A stretch of DNA of 64,000 nt from Clitoria ternatea (lineage: Eukaryota > Streptophyta > Magnoliopsida > Fabales > Fabaceae). Of the stretch, positions 11,113 through 25,200 are shown one piece after another (the stretch's first letter is position 1; the number at the start of each line of letters is the position of its first letter). The notes beneath the pieces were generated by a model. It was not told where the DNA came from, ran no database searches, and saw only the letters and a list, made by a program, of their open reading frames with translations. The translations under genes were made by a program, and so were the position numbers. The stretch lies in contig CM075673.1 of the NCBI GenBank assembly GCA_037962975.1, forward strand, positions 118,935,001-118,999,000. Direction: 5' to 3'.

Positions 11113-13780
11113 ATGGAAGGAGATGGATGCGATTTTGTTGATGGTCACGTGGAGGATGTGACCCATCAGCAGGATGGAAGAAGACTTGTTTTTAAATCTC
11201 CTATAACCAACACGAGGAGGATGGTACCTGTGGCAACCCCCAAGCACTTGCAAATGACCCAGCCACTTTCGATCAGAAAGTATAATGGAGAGACTAATCC
11301 TACTAAGCATCTTGATGCTTACGTGTACGAGGCCATGTATTTGGGAGCTGATAAGGATGTTATGTGTAGAATGTTCCCAAGAACGCTGACAGAGGAGGCT
11401 CTTAGCTGGTTCAAGAGTTTACCCTCAGGATCGATAGATTCCTAGGAAGAAATGGCAGTTGTATTCGAAAGCCATTTTGTTATCTCTAGAGATGTTCCAA
11501 GGACTTCTTATACCTTGGCCCAGATAAGGCAGGGAGAAAATGAAACTCTTAAGGAGTTTTTAAAGAGATTTTATAAGGAGGCTACGTTGGTGCCTAACCT
11601 CACGGAGGCTATACAGCTCCATATTGTGGTTGAGGCCTTGCAACCCGGGTCTGCTTTTGCCTTATCTTTGGCAAAAAGTCCTCCAACAACCTTCGAGGAG
11701 TTCCGAAGGAAAGCTTCAAAATATGTTGGCATAGAGATGCATCTGGAAGCTACTGCAGCTAGAATGAAGCCGTCAGCACCCTCACAGCAACCACGGAGAG
11801 ATAAAAAGAGGGTAAGGCCAGAGAAGCATGCCCTAAGGGAAGATTTTATGAGCACTCGACCTCAGCAGCGAGACAGACGCGCCTCCTCTTTTAGCAACTA
11901 CGCCCCTTTGAACTCCAGGCATTCCCAAATCCTGAGGGAAGTTGGTTGGCCCACACTCAGCGTTTATGGGATAAGGAAGCCACCTCCAATGAAAAGACCT
12001 GGGAACACACAAAAATATTGTGCTTTCCACGAGCAGGTCGGCCATCACACTGATGAGTGCAAGGCGTTGAAGAACGCGGTGGAGACTCTTATTATAGAGG
12101 GGAAGCTGAAACAATATTTATTTAAGGAAAAATCCTTAGATAAGCCAGATCGGATGGAGAAAAGAGGAAGAGATCATAATGATGAAGGTGATAACAGTCG
12201 AAATCCAGTCAGGAGATTCACAGTTGCCGAGAAACAAAAGGGAGTGATGACCAGTGGAGGAGCTCAGCAGGACGGTATGCCTCAGCAGCAAAGGCAAGGC
12301 CGGCACGAGGTGATTGAGATGATTGCTGGAGGATTTGCTAGAAGAGGAGCGTCAATCACAGCTAGAAAGAATCACCACTGAATGATCCTGTCAGTACAGA
12401 GGAAGCCCAGAGACAACCGCCCTTTCAGGGACGGTGTGGCAGCACCGGCGGTGTCGTTCACAGACAACGATTTTGGCCCAACGATCCTAAGAGATGATGA
12501 TGCAGTGGTTATCATCGCTATCATAGCCAACAAGGATGTCAAAAGAATTCTCGTCGATCAGGAAAGTTCTTGTGATGTAATTTTTTATAATTGTTTCAAA
12601 AAAATGGGCTTTAATGATGCAGATTTGCAACCATATACACAAGAGCTCACAGCGTTCAACGGAGCGAAGCAACCCACTAAGGGGTACCTTGATACCCTCA
12701 TTTCCTTTGAAGGTGAGCCTGGAGCAAGGACGATGAAGTCTAGAATCCTGGTGATTGATGTAGAGTCCCGTTACAATGGGATTATAGGTCGTCCTACTTT
12801 GAACGCGATGGAAGCAATCGTATCTACTCCACACCTCCTTATCAAGTTCATTGACAAGGACAACGGTATATCATCCCTCCGTGGCGATCAAGAGATGGCC
12901 AGGTATTGTTACAACCTGAGCCTAAATATGGTGAAGTTGGAAGCATTTAACAACAAGAAGAAACTGAACAATGGAGGAACAACGGCTGGGTCTGTCAGTT
13001 TGATTGATCTGGACCCCAGAGCGAAATTGAAGATTGACCCTCTCAATCCCTCAAAGCCCACACCGGATGGTGGTTCCAGGGACATCGTCTTAGGGGATTC
13101 CCCAGATAAGGTCACGTACATTAATGATAAGCTGGAGTTGGTCATGGAGCAGCGCCTGGTGGCACTCCTTCATGAGTTTAAAGACCTTTTCGCATGGACT
13201 GCTGCGGACATGCCTGGGATGGACCCTGGTTTCTGCTGCCATAAATTGGCTGTTTATCTAGAGACAAGACCGGTTGCCCAGAAGAAGAAGAGATTGGGAC
13301 CAGAAAAACAAAAAGCAACGTGTGAGCAAACAGAAGAATTGTTGAAGGCTGGTTTCATTAAAGAGGTCCGCTATTCATCCTGGCTCTCCAATGTAGTAAT
13401 GGTGCAGAAGGCCAATGGCAAGTGGAGGATGTGTACAGATTATATGGATCTCAACTGTTGTTGCCCGAAGGACCCATATCCACTCCCAAACATCGATCGT
13501 ATGGTTGACGATTCGTCTGGTTATCAATACCTCAGTTTCATGGATGCTTATTCGGGGTATAACCAAATTCTGATGTGGGAGGAGGACCAAGAGAAGACAG
13601 CTTTCGTCAATGACCGCAGTGTCTTTTGTTACACCGTCATGTCCTTCGGGTTGAAAAATGCTGGAGCCACTTACCAGCGAATGATCAATAAGGTGTTCGA
13701 AGGTATGCACACCAAGTTGGTGGAGGTATATATTGACGACATCATCGTTAAGACTCCCGCTGGAGGTGATCACGTTGAAG
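11113..13780 (+). pseudogene. Tat-1 gag-protease-RT (5' part of the polyprotein)
   Basis: One reading frame runs from the ATG at 11113 into RT with only two in-frame stops: TAG at 11443 (the intact relative has Trp) and TGA at 12379 (relative has Arg, a CGA to TGA type change). Gag has the ALSWFKSLPSGSIDS core of retrotransposon gag proteins and a CxFHxxxGHxxxxC zinc-binding motif near 12020-12070. The protease site reads VDQESSCDV, where the second Tat copy has VDQGSSCDV, so the catalytic-loop Gly is lost. RT shows FMDAYSGYNQI, FGLKNAGATYQRM and the active-site VYIDDIIVKT. The frame is cut after HVEDL by the chromovirus, whose duplicated target ATTTA is at 13781-13785. The protein would form the capsid, mature itself and reverse-transcribe the element RNA. 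Confidence 0.9.
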
Positions 13781-13785
13781 ATTTA

Positions 13786-16700
13786 TGTAACATCCTGCTT
13801 TAATGAGTAGTTCAATTATGTAATTTATGAAGCATGGAAGGTCTGTAAGTGTTGATTAATGAATAAAAACACTCTATGGATGGCTTTTAATGCTCCAAAA
13901 GTTTCATTTTGGGTATAATTCTATAATTTATATAGATCCTTATTAATGAGGCCCAAATTCCGAATGAAAATACCTTAGAAAGAACTGTCCGAGTGAGAAA
14001 GAGAGTCTGTTGTGAGTGAAAACTGCAAATTCCGAGTGACCAAGAGGAATTCCGAGTGGAAAATGGAAATACCGAGTGAAAATGGTGTTTTTCCGAGTGG
14101 AACATGGTCAAGAGGACTTATTCCGAGTGAAATACTGTCTCAGAGACTCACTGCCGAGTCAAACATGGCAGGAAGACTCAATTCCGAGTCAATTATTCCT
14201 GAGTGACTCATTTCCGAGTCAAACACCTCAGAATGACTCATTTCCGAGTCAATTATTCCTAAGTGACTCGTTTCCGAGTCAATCATAATGCAATACCGAA
14301 TGAAGGTTCTACCGAGCAAAAACCCAAGGATTGGGAATCGGTTTTAATAAATTTACCGAGTGGACATTCGAGTGGAATGAGTCAGCATTGAGGAAATTCA
14401 CCGAGTGAGAGCTGATTAGGAGAAGAGTCGGTTTTCGCTTGAGCGAAACCTTTTTTTTTCAATGCATTTTATGGCACTCGCTCAAGCGAGTCGGTATCCG
14501 CTTGAGCGAGATGGACTCGATTTTTCTTCTTCTTCGCACGACTAGTAGAATTCCTGTCGGATTAGAACTTGACCGAGTGAAAGGATGAAGGAAGAGGAGT
14601 CGGTTGAGTGAGATCGGAAGAAACACTTCTGATCCGTTCTAACCTCCAAGGTTAGGACGACTTCAAGATTTCAAAGGGGAAGAACGGATGTCAATTAATA
14701 CCTACATCACATCGGACGACCGGTGTAGAGGGGACTGACTTGTGTGTATTACACACCGGATCAATGCTTTACCGAATAAGCTATAGGTCGGATGACCATG
14801 TGATCGGATTATTATTAATGAACACCGGTTGGCTTCAAGGAAGGTTTAACTCAGCCTTCCTTAGAACTGATGTCCACACCGGATGACTTTGAGCCAATGT
14901 ACAAGACCGGATGAAGTCCGCCCAAAGGAAGGAAAGAGGAATTGCTGGTCTCCTCAACCGGACTTGGAAGTGGAATTCCAGTCGGTTTAAAGAGTAGAAG
15001 TAACTTTTTGACCTTTTTCTTGTCTCTTAGGCATATTTTAATGCATTTGAACCCACTAATCGCTCTAGTACGTAGGACGGCCAGAAATGGGCACTAAGAT
15101 AGCCACCTTCTATTATTAATCCTCCATTATCTCCACTAACAGCACTAGCAAACCCACTCACAAAGAGATTGTCCCCCACTGCCTTGCATTATTAAACAAA
15201 ACAATATCCCTTCAGAAACTCTTAAGAAAACAGAATTACAGTATACCATTTTCCTTCTTCCTCAAGACCTTCGAATAGAACCAGGACAGCCAGGGGACTC
15301 CTTTTCAGTCAGCCAAAGATCATCAAATCAAGTAAGAGGGGAGAGGGTTGTGAATAACTATGAAATGGGTAGAGTTGTATGCTGTTCTAGGATTCCAGTT
15401 TTAATTTCATATATTGTGGCTTAATTTTGAAACTGAAAACGTATGAAATTGTCTTTGACTTCTTCATGAAAGTTGTATATCTTTTTGTTATCTAAATTAT
15501 GAGACCTGATCCAATTAATTTGAGTATGTATAGCAAACGTTATAGCCAAAATACTACTGCATGTCCGAGTGAAAAATTTGTTCCATGTTTTGTGCATATT
15601 TTGATATTCTGGGAATTATACATTCATAATCAGCCTTAGATGTCTTCAGGAAAGTTGTAGATATTTATGTTGTGGATCTTTAGAAAGTGGTTTCACATTA
15701 AAATAATTTTTGTAGCTCAAGTTATGCTCATAATACTGAAGTATGTACAAGCTGTAAATCTGTGAACTTGAAATCCGTATCTTATTTTTAAAACTGGGAA
15801 TTTTGTGGTAAGAATTAGTGATCAGTGTCTTCATGAAAGTTGTAAATCTTTTTGTTATGGGAATTTTGAGACCTGAACTGACTGATTTGAGTATGTGTAG
15901 CAAAAGTTATAGCCAAAATACTACTGCATGTCCAAGTGAAAGATTTGTTCCATGTTTTGTGCATATTTTGATATTCTGGGAATTATACATGCATAATCAG
16001 CCTTGGATGTCTTCATGAAAGTTGTAGATATTTATGTTGTGGATCTTTAGAAAGTGGTTTCAAATTAAAATAATTTTTGTAGCTCAAGTTATGCTCATAA
16101 TACTGAAGTATGTACAAGCTGTAAATCTGTGAACTTGAAATCCGTATCTTATTTTTAAAACTGGGAATTTTGTGTTAAGAATTAGTGATCAGTGTCTTCA
16201 TGAAAGTTGTAAATATTTTTGTTATGTGAATTTGGGACCTGAACCGACTGATTTGAGTATGTGTAGCAAAAGTTATAGCCAAAATACTACTGCATGTCCA
16301 AGTGAAAGATTTGTTCCATGTTTTGTGCATATTTTGATATTCTGGGAATTATACATGCATAATCAGCCTTGGATGTCTTCATGAAAGTTGTAGATATTTA
16401 TGTTGTGGATCTTTAGAAAGTGGTTTCACATAAAAATAATTTTTGTAGCTCAAGTTATGCTCATAATACTGAAGTATGTACAAGTTGTAATCCTGTTAAT
16501 GTGAAATCCGAATCTCGTTTTTAAAACTGGGAATTTTGTGGTGAGAATTAGGGGTTGGTGTCTTCATGGAAATTGTAGATATTTGTGTTAAGAATAAATT
16601 AGAACTGGTTTCATGCCAAAATCACTTTTGTAACTCCAGAAACGTTCAAATTACTAATATGTATACGTTTTGGAAAACTCATCTTGAGGAAGTGTGGTAT

Positions 16701-17909
16701 TTTATGGATAAGTGGTATTTCTGATTGGAATCTGAAATTGTGTTCTTCATGAAAGTTGTAGATAATCGTATTATTAAGCTATAGAAAGTGGAATCATCTA
16801 AAAAGGTGTTGATTTGCCCATGTTATGACTGTTTTGCTAATGTATGTTGCTGTTGGGAATGCTGAAATTCACTTATAAAAGCTATTATGAAAGAAAATGA
16901 TATTTTCTCTATGGATAAAGATTTATGATTGAATTCTTGAGTGATTATGAGTTATTAGAAATGTTGTTGAGCATTATGCAGTTTGTATGATGTGGTGGCG
17001 AATAATTATGAATAACGAAACTACTTTATATGTACATGAATGCCTTGTGATATTGACACATGTGACTGAAACAGTAAATCCATGATTTTGTGAATTATTA
17101 TGAGTGTTGTGTCCTTTGAGGACTTGCATTCCAAGAAGTTTTGAAAATACGGATATCATGGTATGTTAAAAGAATTAAAGGCATTCATGCATCATAAGCA
17201 TTCGAACGCACCATGGAATTTAGGGGTTCCATGATTGCCTACCCTGGTGGGGGGCTACTCTATGATGAGTTAAGCCCTATTTTGTTGTGTGCCATGAAGT
17301 GTAGGGATTCATGGTTTATGCAAAGACCTACTTATGATATTCGTGTACTTCGGTACTTAAGCGCCATGAAGTGTAGGGATTCATGGTATATGCTAAAGCC
17401 CTATTTGTGTCTCTATGAGACTTTTACTGCAGTATTCCCACTAAAACCAAATGGATCCAGCATGACATCATTTGACTAATTAAAGATCTATTAAATGGAC
17501 TTGTTTGGCATATTCATCATATCATTATGAGTTGTTGATTGTGTTTGTGCAATTTTATCTATTTTATACTTATTCTATATTCTGTCTCACTCTTACATTA
17601 ATTTTTACAGTGAACGACACGCAGAATGCAGAGTGATGCCATGATTGATGCCTATTTGAATTATTACTTGAACTTTGATTTTATGGGTTGTAATAAGTAT
17701 AATATGTCATGTACCATTATTTTCTAAATTGTTTCCGCTACTTAAATATTTTCTTGAATTTAATTATTCACGACTAGTATGTATGATAATTTTTCCGCTG
17801 TTATCAACTATTACATAAACTCTGAATTAAATTTATGAATTTTTAAAATGATCTTCGAAAAAGCGAAAAATTTACTCGAAAATTTTAATTAATATTTCGG
17901 GGCGTTACA
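13786..17909 (+). repeat. 5' LTR of the nested chromovirus (4124 bp)
   Basis: Direct copy of 22262-26020 but 365 bp longer, owing to one more copy of a 367-bp tandem unit. The first 900 bp carry over twenty CCGAGT-type motifs and three short hairpins with CGCT/AGCG stems (14430-14515). Small open frames inside it occur in both LTRs and are not taken as genes. Confidence 0.95.
15462..16560 (+). repeat. 367-bp tandem repeats inside the LTR
   Basis: Copies begin near 15462, 15830 and 16197 at the shared CTTCATGAAAGTTGTA motif; the 3' LTR has only two (near 23939 and 24307). Each unit itself contains two diverged half-units around that motif. The copy difference accounts for the whole LTR length difference. 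Confidence 0.85.
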
Positions 17910-17913
17910 TAGG

Positions 17914-17925
17914 TGGTATCAGAGC
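17914..17925 (+). other. Primer-binding site, initiator tRNA-Met type
   Basis: TGGTATCAGAGC, the classic plant retrotransposon PBS complementary to the 3' end of initiator tRNA-Met, 4 bases after the 5' LTR. Confidence 0.9.
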
Positions 17926-18206
17926 GTTTTCAAAAATTCAGGACCAATTGCTATAACATGTACTATTTCTTGATATAATATGTGAAATGTTTGATTCTTT
18001 ACTTGATAACATGTTGAGTGTGTACTATATGACTTGTGCCTGACTGATTAATCGCAAAAAATGATTTGTTTGATTATTGTTGGTAATATGATAAATGTGT
18101 TATACAATTTATTGCTTAATTGACATAATGTAGAATACTTATAGTTAGGTTATAATACAATATATTTTCCTTTAAGAATTAGTATAAACCAAACTACGAA
18201 TGTAGG

Positions 18207-21200
18207 ATGGCAAGAAACAACAACAACAACAACGATATGGCAGCAGCTTTCAACCGCTTAGCTGAAGCCATAAAACGACAAAACCAACCAAAGAGCACTG
18301 GGGGACTCCATGGGTTAGACCACTTCCTGAAAAGAAAGCCTTCACAATTCAAAGGAGGTTATAATCCAGAAGGAGCATATCTTTGGGCCAAGGAAATAGA
18401 GCGCATCTTTCGAGCCTTGCCCTGCACAAAATGCGAAAAGGTAGAGTATGCCACCTATATGTTGGTGGAAGAGGCAGAAAACTGGTGGATTCATGCTAGA
18501 ATCCGTATGATCGAGACTGACAGACCCTTGAACTGGGTCAACTTCAAAGACTGTTTCCTGGAGAAATATTTTCCAACAAGTGTTAAAAGCCGCAAAGAGC
18601 TGGAATTTATGGAGTTGAAACAAGGCGCGATGTCCGTTGGAGAATATGCTGCAAAGTTTGAAGAACTATCTCTCTTCTACCCTCCTTTTCAACAGGCTGG
18701 TGCCGAAGAATCAAAATTTGTTAAATTTGAGAACGGGCTGAATCTGGAAATCAAAGAGGCGATAGGATACCAAGAGATTCGGAGTTTTCCTATTCTAATC
18801 AACAAATGCAAAATTTTTGAAGAAAATCACCAAGCCAGACTGGCACATGAAAAGGCCAATAGACAACTGAAACCTCAGTCAGTTGATTTCAAAAGAAGAG
18901 GGTCGTTCTATCAAAGTCGTTTCAAGGGAGGATCATCATCATCATCTTCTGAAAGACGTAACAATATGAAATGTCTAAAGTGCGGAGGTAACCATCACAT
19001 ACGTGATTGCAACAGACGTCTTGAAGATGTCACTTGTTTTTGTTGTAACCAAAAAGGACACATCAGTCCAAATTATTCGCAGATCAATCAAAACAACAAC
19101 AGGAACACTATGAATGATCAAAGAGGCTCTAATTATCAGAGAAGCCATGGAGGAGACACACGTGCTTCCCAACCTCCAAGACAGAACAGGGAGTCAACAG
19201 ATCATAAATTACAACCAACAACTGGAAGAGTCTTTGCCATCAGCGGTTCAGAGGCAGATCAAGCTGATGACCTCGTACAAAGTAAGTGTGAGATCAATGG
19301 TACAATCTTATCTATGTTATTTGATTCTGGTGCTACTCATTCATTTATTTCTGATGAGTGTGTTGGACGTCTTCAATTACCTGTGAATCCTATGAGATAT
19401 GACCTGATTGTTTCCACTCCCACCGGTACACAACTTAGGACTACTAAGATGTGTAACGAATGCTCTATGCTCATAGAAGGTAAAAACTTTCTAGTCGATC
19501 TTGTTTGTTTACCTTTGAAGGATCTGGAAGTAATCCTAGGGATGGACTGGTTGTCGGCAAATCGAGTCTTGGTGGAATGTCATAACAAAACTGTGATATT
19601 TCCATCAGAAGAAAATCTTACTTCCAACAATCTCAAACTCTTTGCCTTACAAGGTGAAAGCCAATTATTTGCCTTGTTTTCTCTTCCACAAGGAGATGGA
19701 GAATCTAAAGAGATCGAAATGCCAGTTGTTTCTGAATTTCCTGAAGTATTTCCTGAGGATGTCTCAAGTTTACCCCCAGAACACGAGATAGAATTCTCAA
19801 TTGACTTAATTCCAGGAGCAGGACCAGTGTCTAAAGCTCCATACCGTATGGCACCAGTTGAACTGGCGGAACTGAAGAAACAAATTGAAGAGTTGTTGGA
19901 GAAGCATTTCATCAGACCTAGTGTGTCACCATGGGGAGCACCAGTATTGCTCGTCAAGAAGAAAGATGGAAGCATGAGGTTATGTGTAGATTATCGTCAG
20001 CTGAACAAATTGACGGTGAAGAATAGATATCCTCTGCCCAGAATTGATGATCTGATAGATCAATTGAGAGGTGCTGCAGTATTTTCCAAGATTGATCTAC
20101 GATCAGGTTATCATCAGATTCGTGTCAAGTCTGAGGATATTCCAAAGACAGCCTTTAGAACACGCTATGGTCATTACGAATATCTTGTGATGCCTTTCGG
20201 AGTGACCAATGCCCCAGCTGTATTCATGGATTACATGAATCGAGTGTTCCATCCCTATTTGGATCAATTTGTTATCATCTTCATTGACGATATTCTGATT
20301 TATTCAAAAACTGCAGAGGAGCATGAAAAGCATCTTCGAGTGGTATTGCGAATTTTAAAGAAGAAGCAGTTGTATGCAAAGTTATCAAAATGTGAATTCT
20401 GGTTGAAAGAGGTAAAATTCCTAGGCCATGTAATCTCAAACGAAGGAGTGTCTGTGGATCCTTCTAAAATAGAAGCTGTAGTAAACTAGGAGAGACCTAC
20501 TTCAGTCACTGAGATACGAAGTTTCCTGGGATTAGCTGGTTATTATCAGAGATTCATTGAAGGGTTTTCTCAAATTGCTCTACCAATGACTCGGCTAACC
20601 AGGAAGAATCAACCTTTTTCTTGGACGCCAGAATGTGAGAAAAGTTTCCAAGAACTGAAGTTGAAGCTTACATCTGCTCCAGTCTTAACCTTACCTAATC
20701 CACAAGAAGATTTCGTGGTATATTGTGATGCTTCCAAAATGGGCTTAGGATGTGTTTTGATGCAACAACGAAAGGTGGTTGCCTATGCTTCTAGACAGTT
20801 GAGACCACATGAGATGAATTATCCGACGTATGATCTAGAATTGGCAGCAGTGGTATTTGCTCTAAAAATCTGGAGACACCATTTGTATGGAGTCAGGTTT
20901 GAAGTGTTCAGTGACCACAAGAGCTTGAAGTATTTGTTCGATCAAAAGGAATTGAACATGAGGCAGCGAAGGTGGATGAAGTTTCTTAAAGATTATGATT
21001 TTGATTTGAAGTATCATCCAGGAAAAGCAAATGTGGTGGCTGAAGAGAGAGATAGCTGAATATGTGCTTCATGCCTGGTATGTCAAAAAGCCAAGGTAGA
21101 ACACCAAAAGCCATCTGGTGAACTGCAACCATTAGATATTCCTGTCTGGAAATGGGATGACATCTCAATGGACTTTGTGTCAGGGTTGCCAAGAACACGT

Positions 21201-22208
21201 TCAGGGAATGATGCAATCTGGGTTATTGTAAATAGATTGACAAAGTCTGCTCACTTCCTCCCAATGAATATGAAGAACTCTTTACAAAAATTGGCACAGT
21301 TATATGTGAAAGAGATCGTAAGACTACATGGTGTACCATCTAGTATTGTGTCAGATAGAGATCCAAGATTCACTTCCCGATTCTGGGAAAGCTTGCATCA
21401 GGAATTGGGTTCAAAGCTTCGATTGAGTTCAGCTTATCATCCCCAAACAGATGGGCAGTCAGAGCGTACCATACAAAGTTTGGAAGACTTACTGCGATCT
21501 TGTGTGATTTAACATGGTGGTTGTTGGGAGCAGTTTCTTCCATTGATTGAATTCACATATAACAATAGCTACCACAGCAGTATTGGTATGGCTCTATTCG
21601 AAGCATTGTATGGTAGGAAGTGTCGAACGCCCCTTTGTTGGTTAGAAACTGGTGAAAGTTTGGCGTTGGGACCTGAAATTGTACAGCAGACTACTGAACA
21701 GATAGAAATGATTAGAGAAAAGATGAAGGCATCTCAAGACAGACAGAAGCACTATTACGATAAGAGGAGGAAACCACTTGAATTCCAAGTCGGTGAGCAT
21801 GTATTTTTGAAGGTTTCACCTCACAAGGGGATTGGCCGAGCCTTGAAGAGTAAGAAGTTGAGTCCGAGGTTCATTGGACCATATGAGATCTTAAAGAGGG
21901 TTGGTACAGTGGCATATCAGATTGCACTTCCTCCTTATCTGGCAAATCTACACAATGTATTTCATGTATCACAGCTGAGGAAGTATGTACAAGATCCCAC
22001 CCACGTGATTGCTGCTGATGATATTGAAGTTAGAGAAAATCTGACGATCTCCACAGAACCTACACAGATTCTAGAAAGATCGAATAAACGTCTGAGAAAC
22101 AAGAACGTACCACTAGTGAAGGTTGCATGGAAGCAAGGAAACGAAGTAACTTTGACTTGGGAGCGTGAAGATGCTATGAGGATGCAGTATCCAGGATTGT
22201 TTCACTGA
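18207..22208 (+). pseudogene. Chromovirus gag-pol polyprotein, broken
   Basis: All recognisable parts lie in one frame from ATG 18207. Order: gag; two zinc knuckles (CLKCGGNHHIRDC intact; CFCCNQKGHISPNY has Tyr for the last Cys); protease LFDSGATHSF; RT with YRQLNKLTVKNRYPLPRIDD and FIIFIDDILIYSK-like active site; RNase H (YCDAS, TYDLELAAVVFAL, SDHKSLKYLF); integrase core with Asp in MDFVSGLP, SDRDPRF and Glu in GQSERT; then a C-terminal HNVFHVSQLRKY module and a chromodomain-like WKQGNEVTLTWE tail. Breaks: TAG at 20487 (Trp expected), TGA at 21057 at a deletion junction that removed the RNase H-integrase linker and the His pair of the integrase HHCC finger (only CLVC remains), and TAA at 21510. 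It cannot make a full integrase. Confidence 0.93.
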
Positions 22209-22248
22209 GGAGTACGTTAAGTTAAATTTTGAGGATGAAATTTTTATT

Positions 22249-22261
22249 AGGGTGGGAGAAA
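22249..22261 (+). other. Polypurine tract (chromovirus)
   Basis: AGGGTGGGAGAA abuts the 3' LTR start; it serves as plus-strand primer in reverse transcription. Confidence 0.8.
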
Positions 22262-25200
22262 TGTAACATCCTGCTTTAATGAGTAGTTCAATTATGTAAT
22301 TTATGAAGCATGGAAGGTCTGTAAGTGTTGATTAATGAATAAAAACACTATATGGATGGCTTTTAATGCTCCAAAAGTTTCATTTTCGGTATAATTCTAT
22401 AATTTATATAGATCCTTATTAATGAGGCCCAAATTCCGAATGAAAATACCTTAGAAAGAACTGTCCGAGTGAGAAAAAGAGTCTGTTGCGAGCGAAAACT
22501 GCAAATTCCGAGTGACCAAGAGGAATTCCGAGTGGAAAATGGAAATACCGAGTGAAAATGGTGTTTTTCCGAGTGGAACATGGTCAAAAGGACTTATTCT
22601 GAGTGAAATACTATCTCAGAGACTCACTGCCGAGTCAAACATGGCAGGAAGACTCAATTCCGAGTCAATTATTCCTGAGTGACTCATTTCCGAGTCAAAC
22701 ACCTCAGAATGACTCATTTCCGAGTCAATTATTCCTGAGTGACTCGTTTTCGAGTCAATCATAATGCAATACCGAATGAAGGTTCTACCGAGCAAAAACC
22801 CAAGGATTGGGAATCGGTTTTAATAAATTTACCGAGTGGACATTCGAGTGGAATGAGTCAGCATTGAGGAAATTCACCGAGTGAGAGCTGATTAGGAGAA
22901 GAGTCGGTTTTCGCTTGAGCGAAACCTTTTTTTTTTCAATGCATTTTATGGAACTCGCTCAAGCGAGTCGATATCCGCTTGAGCGAGATGGACTCGATTT
23001 TTCTTCTTCTTCGCACGACTGGTAGAATTCCAGTCGGATTAGAACTTGACCGAGTGAAAGGATGAAGGAAGAGGAGTCGGTTGAGTGAGATCGGAAGAAA
23101 CACTTCTGATCCGTTCTAACCTCCAAGGTTAGGACGACTTCAAGATTTCAAAGGGGAAGAACGGATGTCAATTAATACCTACATCACATCGGACGACCGG
23201 TGTAGAGGGGACTGACTTGTGTGTATTACACACCGGATCAATGCTTTACCGAATAAGCTATAGGTCGGATGACCATGTGATCGGATTATTATTAATGAAC
23301 ACCGGTTGGCTTCAAGGAAGGTTTAACTCAGCCTTCCTTAGAACTGATGTCCACACCGGATGACTTTGAGCAGGTGTACAAGACCGGATGAAGTCCGCCC
23401 AAAGGAAGGAAAGAGGAATTGCTGGTCTCCTCAACCGGACTTGGAAGTGGAATTCCAGTCGGTTTAAAGAGCAGAAGTAACTTTTTGACCTTTTTCTTGT
23501 CTCTTAGGCATATTTTAATACATTTGAACCCACTAATCACTCTAGTACGTAGGACGGCCAGAAATGGGCACTAAGATAGCCACCTTCTATTATTAATCCT
23601 CCATTATCTCCACTAACAGCACTAGCAAACCCACTCACAAAGAGATTGTCCCCCACTGCCTTGCATTATTAAACAAAACAATATCCCTTCAGAAACTCTT
23701 AAGAAAACAGAATTACAGTATACCATTTTCCTTCTTCCTCAAGACCTTCGAATAGAACCAGGACAGCCAGGGGACTCCTTTTCAGTCAGCCAAAGATCAT
23801 CAAATCAAGTAAGAGGGGAGAGAGTTGTGAATAACTATGAAATGGGTAGAGTTGTATGCTGTTCTAGGATTCCAGTTTTAATTTCGTATCCTGTGGCTTA
23901 ATTTTGAAACTGAAAACGTATGAAATTGTCTTTGACTTCTTCATGAAAGTTGTAGATCTTTTTGTTATCTAAATTATGAGACCTGATCCAATTAATTTGA
24001 GTATGTATAGCAAAAGTTATAGCCAAAATACTACTGCATGTCCGAGTGAAAAATTTGTTACATGTTTTGTGCATATTTTGATATTCTGGGAATTATACAT
24101 GCATAATCAGCCTTGGATGTCTTCATGAAAGTTGTATATATTTATGTTGTGGATCTTTAGAAAGTGGTTTCACATTAAAATAATTTTTGTAGCTCAAGTT
24201 ATGCTCATAATACTGAAGTATGTACAAGCTGTAAATCTGTGAACTTGAAATCCGTATATTATTTTTAAAACTGGGAATTTTGTGGTAAGAATTAGTGATC
24301 AGTGTCTTCATGAAAGTTGTAAATCTTTTTGTTATGTGAATTTTGAGACCTGAACCGACTGATTTGAGTATGTTTAGCAAAAGTTATAGCTAAAATACTA
24401 CTGCATGTCCGAGTGAAAGATTTGTTCCATGTTTTGTGCATATTTTGATATTCTGGGAATTAAACATGCATAATCAGCCTTGGATGTCTTCATGAAAGTT
24501 GTAGATATTTATGTTGTGGATCTTTATAAAGTGGTTTCACATCAAAATAATTTTTGTAGCTCAAGTTATGCTCATAATACTGAAGTATGTACAAGCTGTA
24601 ATCCTGTTAATATGAAATCCGAATCTCGTTTTTAAAACTGGGAATTTTGTGGTGAGAATTAGGGGTTGGTGTCTTCATGGAAATTTTAGATATTTGTGTT
24701 AAGAATAAATTAGAACTGGTTTCATGCCAAAATCATTTTTGTAACTCCAGAAACGTTCAAATTACTAATATGTATACGTTTTGGAAAACTCATCTTGAGG
24801 AAGTGTGGTATTTTGTGGATAAGTGGTATTTCTGATTGGAATCTGAAATTGTGTTCTTCATGAAAGTTGTAGATAATCGTATTATTAAGCTATAGAAAGT
24901 GGAATCATCTAAAAAGGTGTTGATTTGCCCATGTTATGACTGTTTTGCTAATGTATGTTGCTGTTGGGAATGCTGAAATTCACTTATAAAAGCTATTATG
25001 AAAGAAAATGATATTTTCTCTATGGATAAAGATTTATGATTGAATTCTTGAGTGATTATGAGTTATTAGAAATGTTGTTGAGCATTATGCAGTTTGTATG
25101 ATGTGGTGGCGAATAATTATGAATAACGAAACTACTTTATATGTACATGAATGCCTTGTGATATTGACACATGTGACTGAAACAGTAAATCCATGATTTT

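Noticed and set aside
17213..17479. 88-codon frame found in both chromovirus LTRs
   Set aside because: Conserved only because the LTRs are copies of each other; low-complexity repeated peptide, no domain.
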